DNA of 64,000 nucleotides from Marinilabilia rubra (GCF_003121985.1 NZ_QEWP01000020.1:21800-85799); one strand, 5' to 3'; counted from the first letter of the stretch, positions 9,489 through 19,225 are shown. Translations and numbers: made by a program. Notes: generated from the sequence alone by a model not told the origin.

Positions 9489-9616
9489 GTTTGTAATTAA
9501 GTATTTGCAGGTATACTTTGATTTATGTTAATACGCAGGAATTCAGTGTTATAAGATTTGTCTTACATCTAACCTGACTGCCGTCAGGCAGGTGTCTAAA
9601 ACTCTAACGATCTATT
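9489..9616 (+). repeat. Dispersed intergenic repeat R, copy A
   Basis: This copy shares TTTGTAATTAA, GCAGG, AGTGTTATAA, TTGTCTTACATCT and CTAAAACTCTAACGATCTAT with copies at 15289-15699, 30133-30279, 47350-47399 and 61382-61517. Here a small palindrome built on CTGACTGCCGTCAG replaces the CTCATAT seen in other copies. The repeat ends about 50 bases before the beta-helix gene. Copy A also serves as an uninterrupted version of the site where the MITE at 15392 is inserted. Confidence 0.7.
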
Positions 9617-9666
9617 ATTTTGAAGTAGAGTATCTTTAATTGTTTTTTGATTGAATTGAATGAGCC

Positions 9667-11511
9667 ATGAAATCAATTCGTTTATTTTTTGTTGTAGGAC
9701 TGGAGTGGGTGCTGATCTTGAGCTTGCATGCGACCTCATTTCATGTTACTCCCGGCGGTTCTTCTGTTTCAAACGGTTCCATTGATGATCCATGGAATTT
9801 GCAAACCGCTTTTAGTCATCCTTTTACAGTGCAAGCCGGTGATACTATACTCATTCATGAGGGGATTTATTCTGGTTTTTTTGTTTCGCAACTTTCCGGA
9901 ACTGATGGTAATCCTATTATCGTTAGCCCTTACCAGGGGGAACGCGTAATTATTGAACCTCCATCCGAAGAAAGTGGCACTGCTGCTTTGAGTTTTGAAG
10001 GTCAGTATTGCCATATTTTTGGCCTTATTTTTCGCTCACAGAAGGAGACTCGTAGTGAGGCCGGAAGTTCACCGGATGATTATTACCGTGCTGATGGAGT
10101 AGCCATTTTTGGTGACTATAATAAGTTGATTAATTGTGTGATATATGACAATATAGGGAATGGTATAGGCTTTTGGAGCTCTGCTCCAAATTCTGAAATA
10201 TATGGTTGTATCATTTTTAATAATGGATGGATCGGCACGGATAGGGGGCATGGGCACGCTGTATATACCCAAAATGAGAGTGGAACCAAGCGTATTGCCA
10301 ACAACATTGTTTTTAACTCTGCCGGATTTGGATTTCATGTGTATACTGAAAATGGGGGAATAGAGGGATATAATATCTTTAATAATATCTTTTTTAATTG
10401 TGGTCTTCTGGCCAATACTCTTGAAACAGCTCTTTTGGTGGGAGGATTTCAACCTGCTTCGAGAATTACCATTTCTAATAATTGCTTGTATCAAAGTCCG
10501 GAAATGTATGATGAATATTCTATGCAACTTGGGTATGGAACCCTTATTAATGTTGATGCCACAGTTTTGAACAACTATATTGTTGGCGGAGATGAAGCTT
10601 TAGGTGTAACTCAGGCCTGGGAAGATTTAACCATAAGGGGCAATACCTTTGTTAATCCTTCAACATTGGTGATGTTGGAAAATGATGAAGGTTATTTTTC
10701 TGTATACGATTGGGACAATAATGCCTATTTTGGGGGCACCTTTAATGGTGTTTCATTTTCTGAATGGCAAGATGCTTACGGATTTGATCAAAATAGTAGT
10801 TATTCAGAAAATCTTCCGTCAAGTAATAAAGTGTTTGTTTATCCGAACGAATATGAAGAAGCCAGGGCAAATATTGCTGTTTATAATTGGGAGTTTCTTG
10901 ATCAGGTGGAGGTAGATGTCTCATCTTTTCTTTCCGATGGCGAAAAATACTATCTGTTTGATGCAGAAAACATGAACGGGATTCCTGTTGTGGAGGGAGA
11001 GGTAAGTGGAAACTCTATTTTGGTTCCTATGAACCTAACAGAAACCTTTGAGCCTTATGGGAATTTGTCTGCTATTCCCCCTCATACCGGAATCGATTTT
11101 GGGGCCTTTGTAGTAATAGGGGAGTCAGGTGCTAATAATGTATATAATGCACCTGCCATGAGAATATCCAGGTGCTATCCTAACCCTACAGTTGATATTT
11201 TTGTAATCGAATTTGCCAATGTGCACTTTGGAAAGATGGAGGTTAATGTTTTTGATAATAATGGGCATCTTGTTCATAATGAAGTTATTCATCCAACTCC
11301 CCGGAATAATAGAGCAGTGTTGAATTTGGCCCCATTTCCGGCTGGGATGTACATTGTTTCAATGACCGGAGAGGATGGAACCAATATTAGCTGTAAAGTT
11401 GTTAAAAATGACTTTACATCCTCACAGGATAACCACTTCAATCCCGGCTTTTCAAAGGTTCAGGAATATTCCGACAGTGCTTCAACGCAGGTTCCCGTAT
11501 ATCACCAGTAG
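9667..11511 (+). CDS. Secreted right-handed parallel beta-helix protein with T9SS C-terminal domain
   Basis: A signal peptide (MKSIRLFFVVGLEWVLILSL) is followed by FHVTPGGSSVSNGSIDDPW, the start typical of DUF1565/pectate-lyase-like beta-helix proteins. Asn-rich repeats (NKLINCVIYDN, NSEIYGCIIFNN, NNIVFNS) run to about residue 330. A beta-sandwich region follows, then a type A sorting domain from about 500 (RCYPNPTVDIFVIEF through MYIVSMTG). About 40 extra residues after the sorting domain are unusual, since it normally ends the protein. Being in the exopolysaccharide cluster, it may bind or cleave the polymer outside the cell; no catalytic residues were identified. It converges with the autokinase gene, 5 bases apart. 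Confidence 0.8.
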   Translation: MKSIRLFFVVGLEWVLILSLHATSFHVTPGGSSVSNGSIDDPWNLQTAFSHPFTVQAGDTILIHEGIYSGFFVSQLSGTDGNPIIVSPYQGERVIIEPPSEESGTAALSFEGQYCHIFGLIFRSQKETRSEAGSSPDDYYRADGVAIFGDYNKLINCVIYDNIGNGIGFWSSAPNSEIYGCIIFNNGWIGTDRGHGHAVYTQNESGTKRIANNIVFNSAGFGFHVYTENGGIEGYNIFNNIFFNCGLLANTLETALLVGGFQPASRITISNNCLYQSPEMYDEYSMQLGYGTLINVDATVLNNYIVGGDEALGVTQAWEDLTIRGNTFVNPSTLVMLENDEGYFSVYDWDNNAYFGGTFNGVSFSEWQDAYGFDQNSSYSENLPSSNKVFVYPNEYEEARANIAVYNWEFLDQVEVDVSSFLSDGEKYYLFDAENMNGIPVVEGEVSGNSILVPMNLTETFEPYGNLSAIPPHTGIDFGAFVVIGESGANNVYNAPAMRISRCYPNPTVDIFVIEFANVHFGKMEVNVFDNNGHLVHNEVIHPTPRNNRAVLNLAPFPAGMYIVSMTGEDGTNISCKVVKNDFTSSQDNHFNPGFSKVQEYSDSASTQVPVYHQ

Positions 11512-11516
11512 AGATA

Positions 11517-13922
11517 TTAATGAACAGATTGACTGGATTTTTCTTTATGGTTAAATGACATGGGGATTAGCCCAAATAGTTTTTTTCTTTTTCTCCTTTT
11601 TCTCTTCTCACCTGATTCATAGTAATACGAATATCCTTTTTTTTCCGACGGGATACCATTTAGAACGATTCCCAGAGGTTGCATTTTCTTCATTTTTTCA
11701 TCTGACAAGCATTTTTGGAATACAGGTTTTGGCGTAACATTGCTGCGCGTTATCAGCAACATCAGATCACTGTGTTCTGCCAAAAGATAGGCATCACTGA
11801 CCAAACCGACAGGAGGAGAATCTATAATAATTATTTCAAATTGTTTTTTCAGTTCAGAGAATAGATCTTCCGTTTTTTTGTTGGCTATAAGTTCCGCCGG
11901 ATTTGGGGGGACACCCCCGGCGGGAAGGACATTCATGGTTTTAGCATGATTGGTTTGCACCAGATTTTCCAATTCCCGTTCTCCAATAAGATATTGCATC
12001 AGTCCTACGGGCTTAAGAAACGGAAACATTTCACTGTTTATGGCTGGCATTCTTAAATCAAATCCAACAAGAAGAGTATTTTTTCCCAAATGTGCAAACG
12101 TGCTGGCCAGGTTGGCTGCCACAAGAGTTTTTCCTTCTCCCGGAACAGATGAGGTTATGAGGATTGTCTTTTGAGTTTTATCTATCGCATAAAAGTTAAT
12201 AGAAGTTCGGATAGATCTAAAGGCTTCTGCAAGTTGACTGTGTGAGTTGGTATTAATTATTTGACTTGATTTTTTGAATGAAGATAGGGGAATAGACCCG
12301 ATTATGGGATTGGTGCAAATTTCTTGGATGTCATTTTCATCCTGGATTTTGTTGTTGTTGTAGACTTTTAAAAACGTAATGACTACAGGCAGCATAATAC
12401 CAAATACCACTACCATCAAGGCACTTCTTGTCGTATCGGGAGCTACCTGTCCATCCAAAATAGCTTCTTCCACAATTTCATGATCGGGTAGGTTGGCTGA
12501 TTTCGCAAGTTGTGCTTCAGCACGACGTTCAAGCAGATAAGTATACATCTCATCATTCATTCTAAACCGTCGTTCAATATTAAGAAGAGTTTGCTCGGTT
12601 TTTGGAAGTTTTCTTATTTGATTACTCAGTTGATACAATCTGTTGTTAATGTCAGCAAGGGAGATTTTTGTCGTTTCTATTAAACTTTTTGTGGTCTCAA
12701 GGATAGAGGTTTTCAGTGCTCTAATTTGCCTGTTTATTCTGATTATATTGGGGTTCTCGCTACTGGTATTGAACTGCAAGCTGGATTTTTCAGCATTTAA
12801 TGATGCAAACTCCCCAATCAATTGATTCAAAACTGGATTTTCAACCCCCATGGATGATGGAGCGACTATTTCATTCAGGTCAAAATTGCTTTCAATATTT
12901 TCCACCAGGTAATTAAGATAATCCAATTTGGCTTCCAGAGTTGCCTTCTCGTTTTCCAGTTCGTTAGACTGAGTAATAATCATTTGTCCCTGAAATGAAA
13001 CATCCATTACTTCATTGCGGCTTCTGAAATCTTCCAAAACAGACTCTGCGGCAGCAAGGGAATCCATAACACCGACCAGTTCTTTTTCAATAAAATTAAT
13101 GGTATTCGTAGCTATTTGGTTTTTCTTGTCCAAATTGTAATTAACGGCATTTTGTGCAAGTTTATTTAAAAATTTTTTCCCTTTTCTGATGTTATTCTCA
13201 GTTATCGAGATTTCAATAATTGAGCTTTCAGGATTGATTCTTTGGAGTACTAAATTGGATTGATATGTTTGGGCCAGCTTCTCCAAAGTGCGGATTTCAA
13301 AAAGGTAGTCCTGGTCGATGTACTCATTGCTGGCGGAGATGTTTTCTTCATTAGGGATAATTGTAAATGAGAAATGAGGTGTTTCTATTTTTTCAAAAAA
13401 ACTGTGGGATTCAGAATAATCAATGTCTTCGTGCAATAGCGTTAAAGCGAACTTGTTTTTACTGATGAATTGTATTTCAAAATCGTAGTTTTCCAATGGT
13501 ACTTTGGATGTATCCGGAAGAACTGTAAATGGGCTGTTTTGATAAATTTCGTTGGTACGGAATAGATTGTCCTGAAAATATGAAATGGAGAAATCAAGCT
13601 GTTTTAGAACTTTTTTCAATTGTCTTCTTGATGTTATTATAATGAGTTGATTTTCAATGTTGCTTTGGCTGCCAAGATTAAAAACCGGAATAGCATTTTG
13701 ATCTTCTCCAAGTATAGGGGTTTGTGGTTCATTGCTATCCGAAATCAATAATTTAGTACTTATGCGGAATTCCGGAGTGGTTGTTTTTTGGTAGAGAACT
13801 GCCCCGGCCAAAGTGATAAAAAAGAATATGGGAAAGTAATACCAATAATTGGTCATCTGCCATAATACCTTAGAAATATTCAGGTTCTTTTCATTCGCAT
13901 TATCCTCGTAGTAATTGGCCAT
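11517..13922 (-). CDS. Polysaccharide co-polymerase/tyrosine autokinase (Wzc-like)
   Basis: The 801-residue protein has the fused layout of Wzc. A first membrane helix lies near residue 30 and a Wzz/GNVR periplasmic part with coiled coil spans about 250-480. A second helix near 505 follows, then a cytoplasmic BY-kinase with Walker A SSVPGEGKT (about 590), Walker A' LLVGFDLRMP and Walker B IIIIDSPPVG. The tail is short but has the tyrosine cluster GYSYYYES followed by a basic stretch RKRRKRKK. It controls chain length and export through autophosphorylation with the Wza-like outer-membrane protein encoded 12 bases upstream in the same transcript. Confidence 0.93.
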   Translation of the reverse strand: MANYYEDNANEKNLNISKVLWQMTNYWYYFPIFFFITLAGAVLYQKTTTPEFRISTKLLISDSNEPQTPILGEDQNAIPVFNLGSQSNIENQLIIITSRRQLKKVLKQLDFSISYFQDNLFRTNEIYQNSPFTVLPDTSKVPLENYDFEIQFISKNKFALTLLHEDIDYSESHSFFEKIETPHFSFTIIPNEENISASNEYIDQDYLFEIRTLEKLAQTYQSNLVLQRINPESSIIEISITENNIRKGKKFLNKLAQNAVNYNLDKKNQIATNTINFIEKELVGVMDSLAAAESVLEDFRSRNEVMDVSFQGQMIITQSNELENEKATLEAKLDYLNYLVENIESNFDLNEIVAPSSMGVENPVLNQLIGEFASLNAEKSSLQFNTSSENPNIIRINRQIRALKTSILETTKSLIETTKISLADINNRLYQLSNQIRKLPKTEQTLLNIERRFRMNDEMYTYLLERRAEAQLAKSANLPDHEIVEEAILDGQVAPDTTRSALMVVVFGIMLPVVITFLKVYNNNKIQDENDIQEICTNPIIGSIPLSSFKKSSQIINTNSHSQLAEAFRSIRTSINFYAIDKTQKTILITSSVPGEGKTLVAANLASTFAHLGKNTLLVGFDLRMPAINSEMFPFLKPVGLMQYLIGERELENLVQTNHAKTMNVLPAGGVPPNPAELIANKKTEDLFSELKKQFEIIIIDSPPVGLVSDAYLLAEHSDLMLLITRSNVTPKPVFQKCLSDEKMKKMQPLGIVLNGIPSEKKGYSYYYESGEKRKRRKRKKLFGLIPMSFNHKEKSSQSVH

Positions 13923-13934
13923 CTCTTTCTGGTT

Positions 13935-14729
13935 TTATTCCTCTTCAAGTGAGTTGAGGTAGGTTAAAAAGGTGAAGGTAGCGGTAAGCATGGATACCCC
14001 GATTGTAATAAAATTTGAGTTAAGACTTAACGCTTTAAAGGAGCGGGGTTCAACATAAATTATGTCTCCAGGCTGTAGCCAGAAGTATTCTGAGAAAATT
14101 ATATTCTCATCAGATACATCCATTGAGTACATCTCCGGTTCCTCATACCTAAAACGAATCAGTCTGACTTTCTTTTTGTTTCCGAAATTAGTTATATCAC
14201 CAGATAGACTGAGGGCTTCCATTATATTTATTCGTTCACTGTTGAGAGGAAATCGTCCCGGCCTTGTGACTTCTCCCATGATAGTAATATTGTCATTGAT
14301 CAGTTTGACAATAACATTGCTCTGCTCAAGGTATTTACTTACAGCCAACATTATTTTGGCTCTTACTTCTTCAAGTGTCAGCCCTGCTACGTAGATTTTT
14401 CCGATAAACGGATACTCTATCGATCCATCCGAGTCGACCCGGTATCCTAACAAGCTGGTTGAAGAGATGGATTCAGGCATGCTGGTATAGCCCGATTCAT
14501 TGTTCAGAAATGCCGATGTCCTTTCATCCAGGCTGGTTACCCTGATGTATAACAAGTCGTTTATTTCAACAGTATATTCAGCAGGTCTTTGGGAGAATTT
14601 TCCATCAATATCCTCTAGCTCCTGCGATAATTCACCGTCCAGGTAAATCGATTTTTTCAGGGAATAACATGATGAGGTTAGAGAAATAATCAAAACGACA
14701 ATTATATGGTTGATTATTCGGTTTTTCAT
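13935..14729 (-). CDS. Wza-like polysaccharide export lipoprotein
   Basis: The 264-residue protein begins with a lipoprotein signal (VVLIISLTSSC), so it would be acylated at Cys21. EYTVEINDLLYIRVTSLDE starts the poly-export (PES) domain, followed by a SLBB-type segment (NITIMGEVTRPGRFPL, and LQPGDIIYVEPR). A C-terminal hydrophobic segment (FITIGVSMLTATFTFL) could be the outer-membrane helix. It would form the outer-membrane channel for the polymer, paired with the tyrosine autokinase directly downstream. The two form a minus-strand operon converging on the biosynthesis genes. Confidence 0.9.
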   Translation of the reverse strand: MKNRIINHIIVVLIISLTSSCYSLKKSIYLDGELSQELEDIDGKFSQRPAEYTVEINDLLYIRVTSLDERTSAFLNNESGYTSMPESISSTSLLGYRVDSDGSIEYPFIGKIYVAGLTLEEVRAKIMLAVSKYLEQSNVIVKLINDNITIMGEVTRPGRFPLNSERINIMEALSLSGDITNFGNKKKVRLIRFRYEEPEMYSMDVSDENIIFSEYFWLQPGDIIYVEPRSFKALSLNSNFITIGVSMLTATFTFLTYLNSLEEE

Positions 14730-15288
14730 AAGTTAAAAGTTAATTAGATTCTTAGATTTCCTTTGCACTGAAAGGAGTTGGTCTATAATTGATCAGATTT
14801 ATATTTTATACTTTTAATTATAGGCAGGTTTATGAAATCAGAGTTTTGTTTTTTCTCCGAAATAGTTATGCGGTTTGCAGTTGTCTCTTATGGTAGTGAT
14901 TTGGTCAGTTTCCCCGGAAAAAAGGGGGCCTTAAGTCTCCTCCTTGAGGTTGCTTTCTCTATTATATTCTTTTGGAAAACATGATAAAACCCATGATCTT
15001 AACCAAAGTTAATATATTTTGAGGTAATTTGATCAATGAATAATGGTCTCTTGTCAAATAATTTAGGTTATTTACTGGAAAGTATGATATGTCTTGAACA
15101 GACTTTGAAAAAAGTTTTTTGCCCCCATTGAAGTTGGCCTGAATATGAACCGGGAAAGTATTAAACTTAGAAAGAAATTTTAACCAGACCCGTATTTGAC
15201 TTATGACTATGACTGGCTAATAACTCTGAAAAGAAGAAAGGGGTTTTTTAAAGAACCTTTTGCTTATAAATCGGTGTGTTTTTTAATT
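14730..15288. other. Intergenic region upstream of export operon
   Basis: This roughly 560-base AT-rich segment precedes the minus-strand export operon and should contain its promoter. No frame longer than a few dozen codons and no RNA gene is visible. I see no UpxY-type antiterminator gene, which commonly leads Bacteroidota capsule operons. Confidence 0.35.
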
Positions 15289-15699
15289 CAATACTCCGTT
15301 AAACTATTACAGCACATTTGTAATTAATTGTGTGCAGGCACATGTTTATTTAGGCTAATGCATAGGTTTTTAGTGTTATAATATTTGTCTTGGCTTAAGT
15401 TTATTTTTGCGTGTTTTTGGGGATCGAACCTTACCAATGGAAGATCAGGTGCGGCGGATTCTTTCTGGGAAAGCGGCAGAGCCGAAGCCAATCCGCCGTT
15501 TTACCTCTGGTGGCGGATCGGAATCCGCCAGACCTAATTCGGTACTACCTTTTCAGGAGTACCAATGATGCCTTTTTTACTTTAATATGGTGACTTTGTC
15601 CTTGCAAGGCCTTGCTCTATTTAATCTCCAAGGGCAAAAACGCATTTTTAAACTACAGCTTTTGTCTTACATCTCATATCTAAAACTCTAACGATCTAT
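15289..15699 (+). repeat. Dispersed repeat R, copy B, interrupted by a MITE
   Basis: The left part (15289-15391, starting ATACTCCGTT) and right part (15669-15699, ending CTAACGATCTAT) together match copy A, where the two halves are continuous (TTGTCTTACATCT). The interruption is the 269-base element at 15392-15660, flanked by TTTGTCTT on both sides. Confidence 0.7.
15392..15660 (+). mobile_element. MITE-like element, copy 1, with 8-bp target duplication
   Basis: The element starts GGCTTAAGTTT and ends in AAACTACAGCT; the ends are imperfect inverted repeats of about 30 bases (both read GGCT..AGTTTA....TGCGT inward). TTTGTCTT lies directly before (15384-15391) and directly after (15661-15668), an 8-base target duplication. 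Inside are palindromes built on CGGCGGATT/AATCCGCCG and GGCGGATCGGAATCCGCC. A near-identical copy lies at 48388-48655. No transposase is encoded; the 60-codon open frame inside is a by-product. Eight-base duplications and GG-starting ends recall ISL3-type transposons, but the source is not known. Confidence 0.8.
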
Positions 15700-16088
15700 C
15701 ATAATTAGTGCCCATCTATAAACTAAGCAAACAGTGTCAAAATTTATGTACACGCACTTATTAAGATCCAAGATAAATCAAATGTTTTTCAAAATCTTTT
15801 TTTTAATCCAAATGTATTGCGTGTTAAGTGTTGGACTATGAGGGTTTTGAAAAAACAACGGAGTATTGTATTGCAGAAGTCGGTAGAAGAGATTGCTGAT
15901 ATTTTGAAAGAAGCGGAAACCTGATTTCAGGTAATGGTTTTTTATGAGATTGTAGCATTCTGCTGATGCTTATTGGAAAAGTATTATAGTTTTAAAATGC
16001 TATAATTGAATACTCACATTCAACCTTTCATTTGAGAATTCTATGAAGGACTGTCCTAACCAGTTTAGCCGGGATACTCAGTGTTTCC
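15700..16088. other. Intergenic region without recognised gene
   Basis: A 28-codon frame at 15838-15924 (MRVLKKQRSIVLQKSVEEIA...) has coding-like composition but no supporting context. It may be a gene remnant. The segment AACGGAGTATTGTATTG near 15859 is a reversed piece of the start of repeat R. Confidence 0.3.
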
Positions 16089-16706
16089 TCAAAACTCCAG
16101 CTCCCCTTTTCCTTCTCTGGTAATCTCACATTCATTGCTTTTGGTGCAGTCAACGATGGTTGATGCTTCATTTCCTCCGTAACCGCCATCGATAACGAGA
16201 TCTACAATGTTTTCATATTTCTCATGAATGAGCTCGGGGTCAGTTGTATATTCAATTATTTCATCGTCGTCTTTGATAGAAGTGCTAAGAATTGGATTGC
16301 CCAATTGCTTGACTATCTCAATAATGATAGGGTTATCCGGTATTCTCAGGCCAATGGTTCGCTTGTTACTTTTGAAGAATTTTGGCACACTATTGTTTGC
16401 CTGAAGAATGAAAGTAAAGGGGCCTGGAAGATTCTTTTTGATTAGTTTAAATGTGCTGCTATCTAAAGGTTTTGTGTAATCGGACAGATGGCTAAGGTCA
16501 TGGCAAATAACGGAAAGGTGATCTTTTTTAGGGTTTATGCCTTTTATTCGGGCAATTCTCTCAAGTGCTTTGGAATTATTGATATCGCATCCCATGCCAT
16601 ATACAGTGTCCGTTGGGTAAATAACAATACCTCCATTCCTTAAAATTTCAACTGCTTTTTCCACTTCCCGGGGATTCGGATTTTCAGGATAAATCTTTAT
16701 CAACAT
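16089..16706 (-). CDS. tsaC: L-threonylcarbamoyladenylate synthase (Sua5/YciO/YrdC family)
   Basis: The 205-residue protein opens with the family hallmark [18 protein letters not shown] and continues with [30 protein letters not shown] and [13 protein letters not shown]. It uses threonine, bicarbonate and ATP to make the intermediate for the t6A modification of ANN-decoding tRNAs. The length is that of the short TsaC/YciO form without the Sua5 C-terminal domain. YciO-type paralogues look similar, so tsaC is the probable but not certain name. It stands alone, divergent from the lipoprotein gene at 17082. Confidence 0.85.
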   Translation of the reverse strand: MLIKIYPENPNPREVEKAVEILRNGGIVIYPTDTVYGMGCDINNSKALERIARIKGINPKKDHLSVICHDLSHLSDYTKPLDSSTFKLIKKNLPGPFTFILQANNSVPKFFKSNKRTIGLRIPDNPIIIEIVKQLGNPILSTSIKDDDEIIEYTTDPELIHEKYENIVDLVIDGGYGGNEASTIVDCTKSNECEITREGKGELEF

Positions 16707-17081
16707 AACTTGAAAATTTAAGTGTTATTCCTTCCTGCAAAAATCAAAATTAATTTTTGAGGTTTTCATCTTCACTAATGGATTTTTGTTTCACTTTCAA
16801 AGCTCCCATAAAAGGGAGTTCTTTCTATTATAAATATAGCATTTAATTTTGGTTTCTCCGGATTTAATAATTGGGAGTTTTAGCAATTCGGCTTTAGAAA
16901 GTAAACTCAATGCATGGGGGTATTTTCCGTAAAAGGTTTTCAATTTTATTATCAAAATGCTACTAATATTTTGGACTTGGATTAAGGAACACCTCTATGT
17001 ATAATGCCTTGATTAAAATAGGGCGAAGGTAGAGATGTAATTGCCATTTTTTTTGTACTTCATATAGTTTCGTTGTTAATT
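16707..17081. other. Divergent intergenic region
   Basis: The 375-base gap separates two divergent genes and must hold both promoters. A small stem, AGCTCCC/GGGAGTT near 16800-16820 followed by TTCTTTCT, looks terminator-like on the plus strand, but no plus-strand gene ends nearby. Confidence 0.3.
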
Positions 17082-18689
17082 ATGAGAAAACATTGTTTTT
17101 TACCCCCATTTGTAATGCTGAGCATGCTTTTGGCTTGCGGAGGACCGTCAGAAAAGAATAAAAATAAGGAAGAGTTAAGTTCCCCGGCAGGGGAAGCTCC
17201 GAAAACAGAGAATTATTCATCCGCCTCTTCACCTGAACCAGACAGAGAAGGATTCTCTAAGATGTTGGATGGACTTTGGTATGACTCAGAGTATATCAAA
17301 ATGATTCAGACAACTTACTCTGTATTGGAGGCTGGTCGGGAGGCTGAAACGGTCATTTCATGTGGATTTGACAAAGAAGCCCTCATGGGGGACAACCCAT
17401 ATGCCGGAGGAGCATCAGCGCACGAAGGTGGTTACATGGCACGGTTGACCTGGGATGAAAAAGGAAATTACTTTAAAAGTGCTTCTGTCGATCAGAATAG
17501 TTTGACAGATGAGCCTTTTAAAATTATTTTTAACACTGATCAGGAAATCAGTTTAAAGTCAATGGATGGCAGGACCATCCAGACTTTCAAAAAAGTTGAA
17601 ATGCCTGATGCGTTAAACAATATTCTTTTGGCAGGTTCATATAAAATGGAAGATGGAACCAATATTTCTTTTACTCCGAAGGGGGAAATTAAAGGGCATC
17701 CAAAGTATGAGGGGTATGGTTACGAAATTGTTGAAGATTTCTTTGATATTCATATGGATCAGGTAAGAGTGGTAAATCCAGATAGGAAAACACAGGTGTT
17801 CCATTATGAGGTGGTAGAAGATGGGTTTGTTCTCTATGAAATAACTGGCAGCATGGGTGAAGGTTTCCACAGGGGAAGTTTTGTGAACAAGTTTACCAGT
17901 CTTGACGGTAGGAAAAATTTGATTACAGATGTTGAAGAGGATAACATTTCTGTAAAGACCAACTATTTTGACTTACCTGAAGATGAAATAGAGACGTTGA
18001 AGAAAATACTAAAAGATGATGATTTAGAGGTTGTTGAGGGGGCTTCAATTAAGACAATGAAAGATTATCTGAAAAAGACGGTTTTTGGAGGCAGGTCACC
18101 TTTTGGTCCTGGTTTAAAATCGGCATATTTTTGGAATGTATATAATGCTTTGCCTGAGTTTGTTGCAAAAAAAGAACGTCATCAGGGGTATTATTCGGGA
18201 CAGAACGAATCAAATTTCAGGGAAAAACTAATTGCCTATTCTATATATCGACTTGACAGGAGTCCCGAAAATGTGAAGAAGCTTTTTGATTATGCCAAGC
18301 CTGTTTTAATGGAGATTTTTCCACCAACCAGTTATGAAAGGTCTGGAATAGATCGAAAATTAAAGCAACTAATCAATTCGTATAAAATGCTGTCAGAGAT
18401 TGATGGTTACGCCCAAAAACTATCTGATACATATACTGCCCTTGATACAATGACAGGGAAATTTATTAACGTTGACGGCCAGGAGGTGTTCAGGAAGTTT
18501 GAGAATTCAGCTTATGGATTTTCTGTCTATGATTTAAATGAGTTTATAATGAAAAAACTGAATCCTGATATGGATCGGTTTCAGAGTATTCCAGCTGGTT
18601 TGTCATTTTGGATGAGACGAAATTATGAAGGAAATATGGATGAGGTTTATTCTATTTTGAGAGAGATAGATGAAATATATTCAAGATAG
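17082..18689 (+). CDS. Hypothetical lipoprotein
   Basis: The ATG at 17082 gives a clean lipoprotein signal (MRKHCFLPPFVMLSMLLACGG), better than an in-frame TTG three codons upstream. After a Ser/Pro/Glu-rich linker come about 480 charged residues with no family I recognise. A region near 85-170 (DNPYAGGASAHEGGYMARL, LTWDEKGNYFK) and an alpha-helical C-terminal half (from about 340) suggest two domains. Probably anchored to the outer membrane. It is followed by a strong terminator at 18748-18786, so it is likely monocistronic. No function is assigned. Confidence 0.7.
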   Translation: MRKHCFLPPFVMLSMLLACGGPSEKNKNKEELSSPAGEAPKTENYSSASSPEPDREGFSKMLDGLWYDSEYIKMIQTTYSVLEAGREAETVISCGFDKEALMGDNPYAGGASAHEGGYMARLTWDEKGNYFKSASVDQNSLTDEPFKIIFNTDQEISLKSMDGRTIQTFKKVEMPDALNNILLAGSYKMEDGTNISFTPKGEIKGHPKYEGYGYEIVEDFFDIHMDQVRVVNPDRKTQVFHYEVVEDGFVLYEITGSMGEGFHRGSFVNKFTSLDGRKNLITDVEEDNISVKTNYFDLPEDEIETLKKILKDDDLEVVEGASIKTMKDYLKKTVFGGRSPFGPGLKSAYFWNVYNALPEFVAKKERHQGYYSGQNESNFREKLIAYSIYRLDRSPENVKKLFDYAKPVLMEIFPPTSYERSGIDRKLKQLINSYKMLSEIDGYAQKLSDTYTALDTMTGKFINVDGQEVFRKFENSAYGFSVYDLNEFIMKKLNPDMDRFQSIPAGLSFWMRRNYEGNMDEVYSILREIDEIYSR

Positions 18690-18747
18690 CAGCCATCATC
18701 TGTTTTTATTTGTTGGGATAAATATGGAATTGAAGCTTAAATGGGAA

Positions 18748-18786
18748 ACTGGCATTGATGTAATAATCAATGCCGGTTTTTTTTTA
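18748..18786 (+). terminator. Intrinsic terminator of the lipoprotein gene
   Basis: The stem AACTGGCATTGAT/ATCAATGCCGGTT with a six-base loop is followed by a run of nine T, about 60 bases after the stop codon. Confidence 0.85.
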
Positions 18787-18950
18787 TGCTGCAGGATAGT
18801 CGCTCACAGCAGGAAATAGACTTCAAAAAAGTTTTGCATAGCACTACCAAGAATTCTGCATGACAACAAATTTTGTCTTTGCAAATAATGTGAGATTTGT
18901 ACCTGGATCCGTCTGGATATGATCCGGAACTTTTTCAAAAAACAATAAGA

Positions 18951-18985
18951 AAAAAAAACCTGAAGGAAATCCAACAGGCTTTTTG
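18951..18985 (-). terminator. Terminator at the end of the tRNA cluster (distal copy)
   Basis: On the minus strand, AGCCTG..CAGGTT forms a stem with a TTGGATTTCCTT interior and a long T run. It lies directly after tRNA-Gly. Near-identical copies occur at 19187-19220 and 19423-19457 because the segment is duplicated. Confidence 0.65.
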
Positions 18986-18989
18986 GTTG

Positions 18990-19062
18990 AGCGGGAAACG
19001 AGACTCAAACTCGCGACCCTCAGCTTGGAAGGCTGATGCTCTATCAACTGAGCTATTCCCGC
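18990..19062 (-). tRNA. tRNA-Gly(TCC), copy 1
   Basis: The acceptor GCGGGAA/TTCCCGC, D-arm AGCTCAGTTGATAGAGC, anticodon stem TCAGC/GCTGA with loop CTTCCAA (anticodon TCC) and T-arm are all intact. CCA is not encoded. Identical copies lie exactly 236 and 472 bases away, inside a tandem duplication. Confidence 0.93.
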
Positions 19063-19067
19063 AAAAG

Positions 19068-19156
<89 letters not shown>

Positions 19157-19186
19157 GAATATATACTCTCAAAAACAATAAGACCT

Positions 19187-19220
19187 AAAAAAACCTGAAG
19201 GAAATCCAACAGGTTTTTTT
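19187..19220 (-). terminator. Terminator copy 2 inside the duplicated tRNA unit
   Basis: This is the same hairpin and T run as at 18951-18985, following tRNA-Gly copy 2. If active, it would end transcription before the distal unit. Confidence 0.55.
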
Positions 19221-19225
19221 GGTTG

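Noticed and set aside
10069..10527. 152-codon minus-strand frame inside the beta-helix gene
   Set aside because: Antisense shadow of Asn/Ile-rich repeats; no signal or domain, and the plus-strand frame is well supported.
11517..14729. Search for an UpxY/NusG-like antiterminator at the start of the export operon
   Set aside because: None found upstream of the Wza-like gene; the biosynthetic part starts outside the window.
15411..15593. 60-codon open frame (also at 48403-48588)
   Set aside because: Lies inside the two MITE copies; it is a by-product of a repeat with palindromes and has no protein features.
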